Shown here piece after piece: positions 1 through 9,114 of a stretch of DNA of 42,898 nucleotides. The stretch is taken from positions 1-42,898 of the forward strand of contig JAQXTA010000070.1 of NCBI GenBank assembly GCA_029219245.1, written 5' to 3'. Source of the stretch: Lachnospiraceae bacterium. Lineage in GTDB: Bacteria; Bacillota; Clostridia; Lachnospirales; Lachnospiraceae. A program made the position numbers and the translations under genes. Positions within the stretch are counted from its first letter, which is position 1. Each line of letters opens with the position of its first letter. Under the pieces are notes generated by a model, which was not told where the DNA came from, did not search any database, and worked only from the letters and a program-made list of their open reading frames with translations.

Positions 1-980
1 AAATCAGACCAATGGAAACCTTTCATCCAGAAACAGTCGAAATGGAAGGTACGAAGCGGAATACCGCGGTCTAACATACCGTCAATAAAGCTCATAACCG
101 TTGCTTCATCATAGTTTGTGGTAAAGGAAGTGGACAACCATAATCCGAATGTCCAGGGAGCCGGAAGTGACGGCTTACCGGATAAATCGGTGTATCTTGT
201 CAGAACTTCTTTCATAGTAGGACCATTGAAGAAGAAATAGTCCAGACTACCGCCTTCCACACTGAAAGCCGTTTTGGTAACATTTTCCGTTGCGAATTCA
301 AAGGAAACACGTTCCGGATGATTTACTAAAACGCCATAGCCTTTGTTAGAGATAAAGAACGGAATGTTTTTATAAGACTGCTCGGTACTGGTACCGCCGT
401 CTTCGTTATATATTTCTACCGATTGACCATTTTTTACAAAAGGAGTAAAACGCTCGCCGGTGCCGTATAAAAGCTCGCCAACACCGATACTTAACTGCTG
501 GCGCATATAGGTATTCTGGAGGTCGCCATTCAAATCATAGCAGTCGCCTTTCCAGTCTGTTTTCATCATTGCCAGGTCGCGGCTGCCGCTCTGGGTAATT
601 ACCTTACCATCTCGCATATAGCGCATAGACCAGTCTTTTTTGCCAATTGCAAGGGACAAGGAACCGCTTGTAATCGTCAATGCTTCTTCGGAATCCTCGA
701 CCTGCAAGCTCTGCGGATGATCCAGATTTAGTTCAAAAGAGGGGCTTTTTGGAAGAACGCCCATATAGTGGTCGGCCTGTACGCGGATTACATCCGGCAT
801 CGGAGAACTGATGCGGATAGTCAGGTTTGCCCCGCCCAGTGTGTCGCCACGTTGCGTAATCTTGTGTGTCGGTGCACACAGAGTAACCATTTTGTCTTCA
901 ATTTTTGTGTAATAAACTTCCTGTGGTGAGAAACATGCTGTGCCTTCTTTGAGCAGCCAACATCCATTACTGAATTTCAT
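1..980 (-). CDS. yicI: Alpha-xylosidase, GH31 (YicI-like), 3'-truncated by the window edge
   Basis: The reading frame runs leftwards from an ATG at 980 and is still open at base 1, so only the first ~326 residues are visible. GGAGG lies just upstream of the start. The protein begins MKFSNGCWLL and follows the E. coli YicI pattern closely: a GH31 N-terminal beta-sandwich, then GTGERFTP, NEDGGTSTEQ-YKNIPF, the GYGVLVNHPE segment and FGLWLSTSFTTNYDE leading into FHFDCFWM. The catalytic aspartates lie beyond the edge. YicI-type enzymes remove non-reducing-end alpha-1,6-xylose from xyloglucan oligosaccharides in the cytoplasm; no signal peptide is seen here. It is divergent from the GH74 gene at 1157, across a ~176-base shared promoter region. 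Family identity is secure; the substrate is inferred from family and neighbours. Confidence 0.9.
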   Translation of the reverse strand, partial: MKFSNGCWLLKEGTACFSPQEVYYTKIEDKMVTLCAPTHKITQRGDTLGGANLTIRISSPMPDVIRVQADHYMGVLPKSPSFELNLDHPQSLQVEDSEEALTITSGSLSLAIGKKDWSMRYMRDGKVITQSGSRDLAMMKTDWKGDCYDLNGDLQNTYMRQQLSIGVGELLYGTGERFTPFVKNGQSVEIYNEDGGTSTEQSYKNIPFFISNKGYGVLVNHPERVSFEFATENVTKTAFSVEGGSLDYFFFNGPTMKEVLTRYTDLSGKPSLPAPWTFGLWLSTSFTTNYDEATVMSFIDGMLDRGIPLRTFHFDCFWMKGFHWSD

Positions 981-1105
981 ACTTATCCTCCATTCTTTTT
1001 TACATTCTCATGAAATAACTGCATAGAAAGTCAAAAAATTACTATATTAAATTCCTTAATCCTATACTATTATAAAAAAAAGAGAAAAAAAGTATACCGC
1101 TTTTT

Positions 1106-1133
1106 TTGTAGCTGCAATACGGTAATTTATAGA
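1106..1133 (+). promoter_or_regulatory. Candidate sigma-A-type promoter for the GH74 gene
   Basis: TTGTAG (1106-1111) and TATAGA (1128-1133) are separated by 16 bases and would start transcription shortly before the GH74 gene. The match is imperfect. An ATACCGCT word lies just upstream at 1094-1101; the same word forms both arms of an inverted repeat in the leader of the response-regulator gene (15173-15197). Confidence 0.3.
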
Positions 1134-1156
1134 GATAAACAGTAGAGGAAAGCGGA

Positions 1157-3523
1157 ATGGAGGAAAACATGCAGCAGGAAAAATATGTTTACCGTAATTT
1201 GCCGATTCCGGGCGGCGGTTATGTGACCGGATTTATTTTTCATCGGAAAAAGGAAGGTGTTTTTTACATACGAACCGATATCGGAGGAACTTATCGCTTT
1301 GAGCCGGAGAGCAGATGCTGGATAAGCCTGATTGACCATGTGACAATGGAGGATCTTAGCGAAACCTTTCCGATTGCGTTAGCGTTGGATGACAGGCATC
1401 CGGAACGCTTATACATAGCCTGTGGAGTACATCGGGAGAAGGCAGGTGTCATCGCGGTATCCGATGATTATGGAATGCATTTTTCTTATTATAAAATTCC
1501 GGTTCTGATTCATGGAAATTTAAACGGAAGAGGAACCGGATACCGTCTACTTGTCGATAAAAGAGACAGCGACTGCCTTTTCTTTGCCAGTCAGCAGGAG
1601 GGCTTGTGGAGAAGTAAAGACAGGGGAGAACATTGGGAAAAAATAGAAGCTTTTCCGGAAGACTACCTTACTTTTGTCGGACAAAGTGAAGACGGTACGG
1701 CATTGTTTGTGGGGTGTGCAGGCGTTACCAGCAGACGAAGCGAAAAACTGCGCGGGCACAGCCTGTATGTATCCTATGATGACGGACAGACTTTTGAAGA
1801 ATTATGGCAGCCGCAGGATGGCGAGATTGAAGGTGTCCGGTTCGCCGGACTGGTAGCACAGCGGTATGCACTGGATGAAAAATATCTCTATGTGACCTTT
1901 TCCATTATGGGTAAAAATGCCTATGTTCTGGAAAATGGTTATAGCTGCGACGGCGGCAGTGTCATCGGAGGAAAAGTGGTACGTTATCCGCTTATTGGCT
2001 ACGCATCGAATGAGAGACAGGGAAATGGTCAGAGCACGCATTTCGGTCTGGGAGAAGAAATCACACCGGGCGGCGCAAAGAATAGCCCGGAACTGCTCGA
2101 GTATGGCTTCAGCGGTATTGACACCGCGGCAACCAGACCGGGACTTGTTATCTGTTCTACCATCAGCAAGGAAGACGGTGACTGCATTTTCCGTTCGATG
2201 GACTACGGAAAGACCTGGGAGCCTGTTTTGTATGATTTGGAAATCGGAAAGCTGGAGTTTCGTGCTTCCTATATGAAACCATGCTATAATGGCGGTCATT
2301 CCTTGATTCACTGGATGACGGATTTGAAAATTAATCCATTTGACGAGAATGAGGCATGGTTCAATACCGGAACCGGTGTGTTTCGTACCAGGAATCTGAC
2401 CGATGAAAAAGAAGTGGTTTTCAGCGACTGGTGTGACGGATTGGAAGAAACGGTACATCTGAACCTATACAGTCCACCGAAAGGAGAAGTGAAGCTAATT
2501 GATATTCTGGGCGATCTGGGAGGCTTTGCTTTCCGGGATTTGGATACGCCCTGTGACAATTCTTTTGATGATGCAGAGGGAAATCGCTACATTACCTGTA
2601 TCAACGCGGACTATTCCGATGAAAATCCGGATTTTGTGGCAGTAACACCGAGAGGAAACTGGAAAGGGAAAACGAAAGGAGGTCTGATTGTTTCGAGGAA
2701 TCAGTGCCGGACGTTTGAAAGGCTTCCAATGCCCTTTGGCATAACAGAAAAATTAGATGAAGCACTCCATCGGATTGAACAGCCGAATGTAAACAGCGGC
2801 TGGGTAGCGGTTTCACCGGATTGCCGGAAAATCGTGTGGTCGGTAGCTGAGAATATTAATCTGCCTGTAGATATGGTTGTGGTAAGCCGGGATAGTGGTA
2901 AAAGCTTTGAGAAGGTACAGGTTTATGACCGGGCCGGGACAAGAAAAGAACAGGGTGGTTTCAAAGTTTTTGCGGATCGGATGGATAGCAGTCTGTTCTA
3001 TGGCTTCGGAGAACATTCGGATTTCTACATCAGTCACGATGGCGGCAGGACATTTAGGCAAAGAGAACTGCCGGCAAAAGCAGCTTTTCCGGAAGTGGAA
3101 TTTACGTTAATCGACTGTGCCAACAAAACGGAGGTGCGCGGCGAAACAGGAAAGCAGGGTATCTTTTATATGGCACTCAAAGAACATGGACTTTGGAAGT
3201 TACACTATGATGCGGAAAAAGATGACATATCCGTCAGTAAGTTGAGCAAGGAAGGGGATATTTTTTATCGGATGGGACTTGGTGTACTGCGCCCGAATGG
3301 AGATTATTACAAAGAAGATAAGGCAATTTATACAGCGGCGGTAATTGACGGTGTCTATGGTTTTTATCGTTCGGTGGATGATGGAAAAACTTTTGTGCGG
3401 TTGAATGCAGAAAACCAGATGTATGGGGAAATCAACAGCATGGAAGGGGATAGTCAGGTATATGGAAGATTCTATCTGGCTACCGGAAGCAGAGGGGTGT
3501 TGTATGGAACACCGTTAGCATAG
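1157..3523 (+). CDS. GH74 xyloglucanase-like glycoside hydrolase, cytoplasmic
   Basis: A 788-residue protein with repeated sialidase/BNR-type beta-propeller signatures (SDDYGMHF, SKDRGEHW, SYDDGQTF, SMDYGKTW, SRDSGKSF, SHDGGRTF, SVDDGKTF), as in the double seven-bladed propeller of GH74. The family hallmark RTDIGG is present with Asp41, and GDLGGF carries Asp453; their spacing matches the two catalytic aspartates of characterised GH74 xyloglucanases. The length is normal for the two-propeller core. There is no signal peptide, so it probably acts on imported oligosaccharides, which is unusual for a family dominated by secreted enzymes. The start is ambiguous: the ATG at 1157 has AGAGGA upstream, while the ATG at 1169 has an ideal GGAGG-AAAAC spacing. 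It heads the + strand hydrolase-sensor operon. Confidence 0.85.
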   Translation: MEENMQQEKYVYRNLPIPGGGYVTGFIFHRKKEGVFYIRTDIGGTYRFEPESRCWISLIDHVTMEDLSETFPIALALDDRHPERLYIACGVHREKAGVIAVSDDYGMHFSYYKIPVLIHGNLNGRGTGYRLLVDKRDSDCLFFASQQEGLWRSKDRGEHWEKIEAFPEDYLTFVGQSEDGTALFVGCAGVTSRRSEKLRGHSLYVSYDDGQTFEELWQPQDGEIEGVRFAGLVAQRYALDEKYLYVTFSIMGKNAYVLENGYSCDGGSVIGGKVVRYPLIGYASNERQGNGQSTHFGLGEEITPGGAKNSPELLEYGFSGIDTAATRPGLVICSTISKEDGDCIFRSMDYGKTWEPVLYDLEIGKLEFRASYMKPCYNGGHSLIHWMTDLKINPFDENEAWFNTGTGVFRTRNLTDEKEVVFSDWCDGLEETVHLNLYSPPKGEVKLIDILGDLGGFAFRDLDTPCDNSFDDAEGNRYITCINADYSDENPDFVAVTPRGNWKGKTKGGLIVSRNQCRTFERLPMPFGITEKLDEALHRIEQPNVNSGWVAVSPDCRKIVWSVAENINLPVDMVVVSRDSGKSFEKVQVYDRAGTRKEQGGFKVFADRMDSSLFYGFGEHSDFYISHDGGRTFRQRELPAKAAFPEVEFTLIDCANKTEVRGETGKQGIFYMALKEHGLWKLHYDAEKDDISVSKLSKEGDIFYRMGLGVLRPNGDYYKEDKAIYTAAVIDGVYGFYRSVDDGKTFVRLNAENQMYGEINSMEGDSQVYGRFYLATGSRGVLYGTPLA

Positions 3524-3565
3524 CTTCTGAAAATCAAGTACCGCCGTTCACAAAGGATTTTGCAG

Positions 3566-3582
3566 TGGAAACGTTTTACCCA
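3566..3582 (+). promoter_or_regulatory. Possible catabolite-responsive (cre-like) or LacI-family operator
   Basis: TGGAAACGTTTTACCCA contains the perfect 8-base palindrome AAACGTTT (3569-3576), the core typical of CcpA/LacI-family operators. On the complementary strand GTAAAACGTTTCCA agrees with the cre consensus at most fixed positions, with three mismatches. It lies in the 115-base gap between the GH74 and GH31 genes, consistent with carbon-catabolite control, but this is a single imperfect match. Confidence 0.35.
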
Positions 3583-3638
3583 TCTGCTATTGATTAGTAT
3601 GAAAGTAATACGATAGTGCATAAGAAGGAGGAAAACAG

Positions 3639-5708
3639 ATGCATTTAGAACAGGATGGAAAGAGGTTGTTGATTAAGGAAGGAATGGCACAGGTTTGGAT
3701 TGAACCCTGGGGACCGAATTCCCTTCGCGTGCGTATGACAAAAGAAGCGCAGATGGATGGAAATGACTGGGCACTTTCGGAGAAAATGCCGGAAACGGAT
3801 GTGCAGATTCGGATGGAGGAGCTGGATGTAACAGATCCCTGGTACAAGGGGGAAGAATATGCCAAATACCATCAGATGGGTATACAGGCAACCCTTGTAA
3901 ATGGTAAAATTACGGCAAAGGTTTCCCATGAAGGATGGATTAGCTTTTATAATCAGAAGGGAGAGCTCCTGACAGAAGAATACTGGCGTAACCGAAACCG
4001 CATCAATCGTTATTGTGTACCGCTTCGTATTGATGCAAGAGAATTACAGCCGATACAGGGAAGTACCGATTATACGCTGACAGCACGCTTCGAAGCGTAT
4101 GATGATGAAAAAATCTTCGGCATGGGACAGTATCAGGAAAAGAATATGAACAAGAAAGGTGCGATTCTGGAACTGGCACACCGGAACAGTCAGGCGAGTG
4201 TTCCTTTCATGGTGTCCAGCAGAGGCTATGGCTTTTTGTGGAATAATCCGGCAATCGGTACGGCAACGTTTGGCGCGAACAAAACAGAATGGCATGCAAA
4301 AAGTACGAAAAAACTGGATTATTTCATTACGGCAGGAGATACACCGGCAGAAATCGAAGAACAGTATTCTTATGCAACGGGCAGAACGCCAATGATGCCG
4401 GAGTATGGCATGGGCTATTGGCAGTGCAAACTGCGTTATCGTAATCAGGAGGAACTGCTGGCGGTAGCAAGAGAGCATAAGAGAAGGGGACTGCCCATGG
4501 ATGCTATCGTAGTGGATTTCTTCCACTGGACCAGACAGGGAGATTTTAAATTTGAACCAAGAGACTGGCCGGACCCGGATGCGATGGTAAAAGAATTAAA
4601 AGAAATGGGTATTGAAACGGTTGTTTCTGTCTGGCCGACTATTGACGAACAAAGTGAGAATTTCGGCAAAATGGCAGAAAATGGATATCTGGTACGCAGT
4701 GACAGAGGAAATTCCAATCATATGACATGGATGGGAAATACGATATTTTATGATGCAACCCATCCGGGTGCGCAGAAATTCGTCTGGGAACGGTGCAAAG
4801 AGAATTACTATGCTAAAGGCATTCGCTGCTTCTGGTTAGATGAGGCGGAGCCGGAATACGGCCCGTATGATTTTGACAATTATCGTTATTATGAAGGAAC
4901 GGCGTTACAGTGTAGCAATCGTTATCCGGTAGGGTATGCCAAAGGCTTTTATGAAGGATTAAAGGCGGAAGGGGAAACGGAGATTATGAGTCTGGTGCGC
5001 TGTGCCTGGGCAGGCAGCCAGAAATACGGTGTGTTGACCTGGTCGGGTGATATTTATTCCTCTTTCCGTTCCATGCGGGAGCAGCTTCAGGCCGGACTGA
5101 ATATGGGAATGGCCGGAATTCCATGGTGGACCTCCGATATTGGCGGATTCTTAGGCGGTAACATTGAAGACGAACATTTTAGAGAACTTCTGGTGCGCTG
5201 GTTTGCATGGGGTGCTTTCTGTCCGGTCTTTCGTATGCATGGGGAGCGTTCTCCATGGTATGAGAGAGAACAGGAATATATTAATGGTGTCAGACAGCTT
5301 ACCAGCGGACAGGATAACGAGGTATGGAGTTTTGGTGAGGAGAACTACCAGATACTAAAGAAATATCTTTTTATCCGGGAAAGACTTCGCCCGTACATCC
5401 GCGACTGTATGAAAGCAGCCAGTGAAAAAGGTGCACCGGTTATGCGCCCGTTGTTTTTCGACTTTCCGGAAGATAAAAAAGCATGGGATGTGGAAGATGC
5501 CTATATGTTTGGACCGGATTTATTAGTTGCTCCGGTTATGGCAGAGGGCTTGCGGGAAAGAGATATTTATCTTCCGGAAGGCTGTAAGTGGACAGATGCT
5601 TATACAAAGAAGGTATATGAAGGCGGACAAAAGATAACCGTTCCGGCTCCGTTAGACATCATTCCGGTTATGATAAGAGAAGGAAAACAGTACGAGATTT
5701 ATGAATAA
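3639..5708 (+). CDS. Family 31 glycoside hydrolase (alpha-xylosidase/alpha-glucosidase)
   Basis: A 689-residue GH31 enzyme without a signal peptide. The N-terminal beta-sandwich contains FGMGQYQEKNMNKKG, then the TIM barrel starts near PEYGMGYWQCKLRY. The nucleophile motif FWLDEAEPE places the nucleophile at Asp401, and WSGDIYSSF places the acid/base at Asp471. The barrel is followed by GIPWWTSDIGGF and the C-terminal RPLFFDFPED/FGPDLLVAPV segments. The start at 3639 has an excellent AAGGAGG. It differs in architecture from the YicI-type enzyme at 1-980, so the locus carries two GH31 enzymes, probably of different specificity. Alpha-xylosidase activity on xyloglucan oligosaccharides is likely from context, but alpha-glucosidase cannot be excluded. 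Its last 8 bases overlap the sensor kinase gene. Confidence 0.88.
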   Translation: MHLEQDGKRLLIKEGMAQVWIEPWGPNSLRVRMTKEAQMDGNDWALSEKMPETDVQIRMEELDVTDPWYKGEEYAKYHQMGIQATLVNGKITAKVSHEGWISFYNQKGELLTEEYWRNRNRINRYCVPLRIDARELQPIQGSTDYTLTARFEAYDDEKIFGMGQYQEKNMNKKGAILELAHRNSQASVPFMVSSRGYGFLWNNPAIGTATFGANKTEWHAKSTKKLDYFITAGDTPAEIEEQYSYATGRTPMMPEYGMGYWQCKLRYRNQEELLAVAREHKRRGLPMDAIVVDFFHWTRQGDFKFEPRDWPDPDAMVKELKEMGIETVVSVWPTIDEQSENFGKMAENGYLVRSDRGNSNHMTWMGNTIFYDATHPGAQKFVWERCKENYYAKGIRCFWLDEAEPEYGPYDFDNYRYYEGTALQCSNRYPVGYAKGFYEGLKAEGETEIMSLVRCAWAGSQKYGVLTWSGDIYSSFRSMREQLQAGLNMGMAGIPWWTSDIGGFLGGNIEDEHFRELLVRWFAWGAFCPVFRMHGERSPWYEREQEYINGVRQLTSGQDNEVWSFGEENYQILKKYLFIRERLRPYIRDCMKAASEKGAPVMRPLFFDFPEDKKAWDVEDAYMFGPDLLVAPVMAEGLRERDIYLPEGCKWTDAYTKKVYEGGQKITVPAPLDIIPVMIREGKQYEIYE

Positions 5709-7512
5709 CAGAGAGAAACTGACGAAGATATTTAACAGGTCAACGATCAAGCAGCAGCTATATTTCATGTATACGGTTGTCGTTATTGTGCCGATTACGC
5801 TGATTGGTATGTTTTTGTTGATAAACAACTATCGGATGATGGTAAATTATCACAGAGATTTGCTGGAATCGGATAATCTGCGGGTAAGAAATATTCTGTT
5901 TGAAATTACAACACAGATTTATAATATTTCAGAGAACATTTCTTTTGATGTGGACTTACAAAGAATCCTGACAGGAAATTTTGAAGACCGGGAAGCTTAT
6001 CTGGAAGCAGTCAATGTTGTTCCGCTATTAGACAATTATGAAGAAAACTATACGGAAATCAGCGGGATTACTGTCTATACGGATAATCCATCCATAACAG
6101 ACTACAAGCAGTTTGTACGGGTAAACGATGAAATTGCTGTACAGGGATGGTATCAGAAAGCCATTTCCCAGTCCGGTGTTTTCTGGGAAGGAATGTCATG
6201 GCAGGATGATTATGGAAATGAATATTTTAATCTGTGCCTGGTCAGAAAGATACCACTGATGAATTCACCTTATTATGCAGTGCTTGTTATTCAAATCAGT
6301 GACAATTACCTGCGTACCCGCGTGGACAGTACCGAATATATTACTATGGTATCGGTAGATAAGGGATTTGTTTTTTATAGTTCGGACAGAATGCAGTATG
6401 GAAAAGAACAACTGCTTCCTATTGATTATGAAGAACCTTATTATCAGTACATGGGACAGGCCAGACGGGAGGGAAACCGCTGCTTTGTGAATATTTCGAC
6501 CTTACATACTTATCAGTCAGATTCAAAAATTTATATTTGTACGGTAAATGAACAGGGTTATAAAAGTATACAGAATATTTTGTATATTTGTCTGGCAATC
6601 ATTCTGGTGGCAATTTTGATTCCGGGTATTATGATTTACATATTTACGACCTATTTTACGGAACGTGTAAATGTTCTTAGACAGGAGATGCATAAAGCAA
6701 GTAATCAGGATTATGAACTGATCTCTACCTTTCAGGGAAATGATGAATTGTCGGAAGCGTTTGCTGATCTGCAGGTTATGGTGCAGAATATCAAGGAACA
6801 GGAAGCGAGGGCATACGAAGCACAGATTAGTGAAAAAGAATTGATGATTCAGCAGCAGGATATGGAATTTAAGATGCTGGCAAGCCAGATTAATCCTCAC
6901 TTTTTGTACAATACGCTGGAAACTATCCGTATGAAGGCTTTTACAGCAGGTGACAAAGAGGTGGCAACAGCCATCAAGCTTCTCGGAAAATCCATGCGTT
7001 ACGTGTTGGAAAATACAGGTACCTCCTTTACGACTCTGGAAGAAGAACTGAATCATGTGGAAATTTATATGATGATACAGAAGCTCCGCTTTGGAGAAAG
7101 AATTCAATATGAAAAGGAAATCGAAGCAGGATTGAATTTACAGGAGTATCGTATTTTACCTTTGCTGCTGCAGCCGGTTGTGGAAAATGCCATTGTACAT
7201 GGTCTGGAAGATATGGAACCGGGTGGAAAAATCAAACTTTTCGTTCATACGAAGTCGATGGAAGAAGAGAGCCTTCTGTTGATTGATGTGATTGACAATG
7301 GCTGCGGTATGACACAGGAGGTACTGGATAAGCTGCGTAAAGATATTGAAATAAAGGATATCAGCAGGAGCAAAAGTATCGGTTTGTACAATATCAATCA
7401 GAGAATTAAGCTTAATTACGGTGAGCAATACCGCATTCATGTTTATTCTGAATTACAGAATGGGACAACGGTCAGATTGATGTTCCCATTGGATAAGATG
7501 AAACAGGGATAA
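5701..7512 (+). CDS. Sensor histidine kinase, YesM family
   Basis: A 603-residue membrane kinase. The first transmembrane helix is at about residues 18-43, followed by an extracellular sensor region to ~290, a second helix at ~293-316, HAMP, a coiled linker, then a His_kinase domain with NPHFLYNTLE (phosphoacceptor His400) and a HATPase with VVENAIVHGLE, DNGCGM and SIGLYNINQR. This is the YesM/LytS class that pairs with AraC-type response regulators. It overlaps the GH31 gene by 8 bases (ATGAATAA), and no good independent RBS is seen, so translation is probably coupled. The likely partner is the YesN-type regulator at 13551-15146. A reasonable inference is that the pair senses an oligosaccharide outside the cell, perhaps with a solute-binding protein, and switches on the locus. 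Confidence 0.93.
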   Translation: MNNREKLTKIFNRSTIKQQLYFMYTVVVIVPITLIGMFLLINNYRMMVNYHRDLLESDNLRVRNILFEITTQIYNISENISFDVDLQRILTGNFEDREAYLEAVNVVPLLDNYEENYTEISGITVYTDNPSITDYKQFVRVNDEIAVQGWYQKAISQSGVFWEGMSWQDDYGNEYFNLCLVRKIPLMNSPYYAVLVIQISDNYLRTRVDSTEYITMVSVDKGFVFYSSDRMQYGKEQLLPIDYEEPYYQYMGQARREGNRCFVNISTLHTYQSDSKIYICTVNEQGYKSIQNILYICLAIILVAILIPGIMIYIFTTYFTERVNVLRQEMHKASNQDYELISTFQGNDELSEAFADLQVMVQNIKEQEARAYEAQISEKELMIQQQDMEFKMLASQINPHFLYNTLETIRMKAFTAGDKEVATAIKLLGKSMRYVLENTGTSFTTLEEELNHVEIYMMIQKLRFGERIQYEKEIEAGLNLQEYRILPLLLQPVVENAIVHGLEDMEPGGKIKLFVHTKSMEEESLLLIDVIDNGCGMTQEVLDKLRKDIEIKDISRSKSIGLYNINQRIKLNYGEQYRIHVYSELQNGTTVRLMFPLDKMKQG

Positions 7513-7580
7513 AAAAATGACTGTATTTTTCATCCATTCTTTAAGGTATTTTAATTATCTTAATTAAATTATAATAAATG

Positions 7581-7620
7581 CATCATAGGAAATAAGAAAT
7601 TCCTATGGTGTATTTTTTTC
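7581..7620 (+). terminator. Rho-independent terminator after the sensor kinase gene
   Basis: An 11-base-pair stem with one G-U pair (core ATAGGAA/TTCCTAT, 8-base loop) is followed at once by TA and seven T. It separates the hydrolase-sensor operon from the transporter operon that starts at 7652. Because it lies only about 30 bases before the permease gene, it could also act as an attenuator for read-through. Confidence 0.75.
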
Positions 7621-7651
7621 TTTCATATTGATTAAGAAAGGATGAGAAGAT

Positions 7652-9103
7652 ATGAGTGAAAGTAAAACCTCAAGAGAGAAAGCAGCGGATAAACTGTATT
7701 ATGTTATTCGAATTGCTGTTCTTGTTTCGGTTGTGTTCCTTTTCATTCCGGGACTGAATCCGGCAAGAATCAGTGGACTGATTAACAGAAACCTGTCACT
7801 GTTTACATCAGGACTCTCTTATTCCACATTAGTAGATGGTTTTGGGCGTGCCTTTAAGAAAGAATGGGTTGATCCGGCAACCATGAAAATTGTTTATGCT
7901 TCTGCACTCTGTATGTGTCTTGGAATTGCGGCGCAGGCAGCGGGCGGATGTATGTCGGTTGGTAATCGGAAATTTAAACGGCTTGGTAATCTGATTACTT
8001 TAATCGGAAGTGCAGTAGAAGTTATCTGTATGACCGGAATTTATATTGCCTATACACAGATTGCACAGACACCGAAGCCCAAAAAAGTAGAACCGATTTT
8101 CCCAAGTGGTTTCTGGCCTATCTTAATAGTAGGTATTGTGATTTTAGTATGTTCTATTGTTCAGTGCTTCCTACTGCCGAAGGCGGCAAAAGAAGAAAAA
8201 TACGAAATAGAATCCAAATATAAGTTATTTTTGATGTTTATGCCATTCCTCGCACTGGTAGGAGTGTTCTCTTACCTTCCGTTGTGGGGATGGAGATATG
8301 CCTTCTTTGATTACAAAGTAGGTGATACCTTGAGTATGGATAAGTTTGTTGGCTTTAAGTGGTTTTTAGAACTGGTAAAGAATCCGGCGACGGTCAGAGA
8401 TATCGTCCGGGTTTTGAAAAATACACTGGCAATGAGCGGTCTTGGTATATTAACAAGCTGGCTGCCTATGGCATTTGCCATTTTCTTATCCGAAATAAAA
8501 AATATCAAATTCAGAAGATTTGTACAGACCTTTACAACGGTTCCGAACTTCATAAGCTGGGTTCTTGTATATGCAATTGCATTCTGTATCTTTTCTACCG
8601 ATGGCTTTATCAGTAGTATCATGGTTAACCTCGGTATCTGGAATGAAGGGGGCAATATGCTGATGAGCGGTTCCCATACATGGCTGAAGATGCTTGGCTG
8701 GGGCTTGTGGAAAGGAATCGGCTGGAGTGCCATTATTTACATAGCAGCTATTTCCGGTATTGACAGACAGCTTTATGAAGCAGCAACGGTAGACGGTGCA
8801 GGCAGATTCCAGAGAATGTGGCATATTACCGTACCGGGACTTATTCCAACCTTCTGCGTACTGCTTCTTATGTCGGTAGCCAATATTTTGAGTAATGGTA
8901 TGGATCAGTACCTGGTATTTGAAAATGCAACAAACACAAATTCCATTATGGTATTGGATTTGTATGTATATAAACTGGGTATCGGAAAAGGTTCGATTTC
9001 CCTTACCACTGTTATCAGTATGCTGAAATCTGTTGTCAGTGTAGTATTGCTTTTCGCCGCTAACGGAGTTTCCAAGTTGATTCGTGGCGAGAGCATTGTT
9101 TAG
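7652..9103 (+). CDS. Carbohydrate ABC transporter permease (LplB/YteP type) with extended N-terminus
   Basis: A 483-residue integral membrane protein. The C-terminal ~290 residues are a normal binding-protein-dependent permease. They begin at YKLFLMFMPFLALVGVFSYLPLWGW and carry the EAA loop LYEAATVDGAGRFQRMWHIT, which docks on the ATPase. The first ~190 residues are an unusual extension with about four predicted hydrophobic helices (near 17-37, 80-100, 110-135 and 150-175) absent from ordinary LplB homologues. The RBS is AAAGGATGAG. It is followed after 11 bases by the second permease and then the binding lipoprotein. No ATPase gene is present, so a shared MsmK-type ATPase from elsewhere is expected. 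Import of xyloglucan-derived oligosaccharides is inferred from the neighbours. Confidence 0.9.
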   Translation: MSESKTSREKAADKLYYVIRIAVLVSVVFLFIPGLNPARISGLINRNLSLFTSGLSYSTLVDGFGRAFKKEWVDPATMKIVYASALCMCLGIAAQAAGGCMSVGNRKFKRLGNLITLIGSAVEVICMTGIYIAYTQIAQTPKPKKVEPIFPSGFWPILIVGIVILVCSIVQCFLLPKAAKEEKYEIESKYKLFLMFMPFLALVGVFSYLPLWGWRYAFFDYKVGDTLSMDKFVGFKWFLELVKNPATVRDIVRVLKNTLAMSGLGILTSWLPMAFAIFLSEIKNIKFRRFVQTFTTVPNFISWVLVYAIAFCIFSTDGFISSIMVNLGIWNEGGNMLMSGSHTWLKMLGWGLWKGIGWSAIIYIAAISGIDRQLYEAATVDGAGRFQRMWHITVPGLIPTFCVLLLMSVANILSNGMDQYLVFENATNTNSIMVLDLYVYKLGIGKGSISLTTVISMLKSVVSVVLLFAANGVSKLIRGESIV

Positions 9104-9114
9104 GAGGTGGAAGC

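Noticed and set aside
1802-2458. A 218-codon open frame on the - strand inside the GH74 gene
   Set aside because: It lies antisense to a strongly supported GH74 coding region, has no RBS and shows no recognisable domain.
6523-7107. A 194-codon open frame antisense to the sensor kinase gene
   Set aside because: The kinase frame carries all expected motifs; the antisense translation is Phe/His-rich without family likeness.
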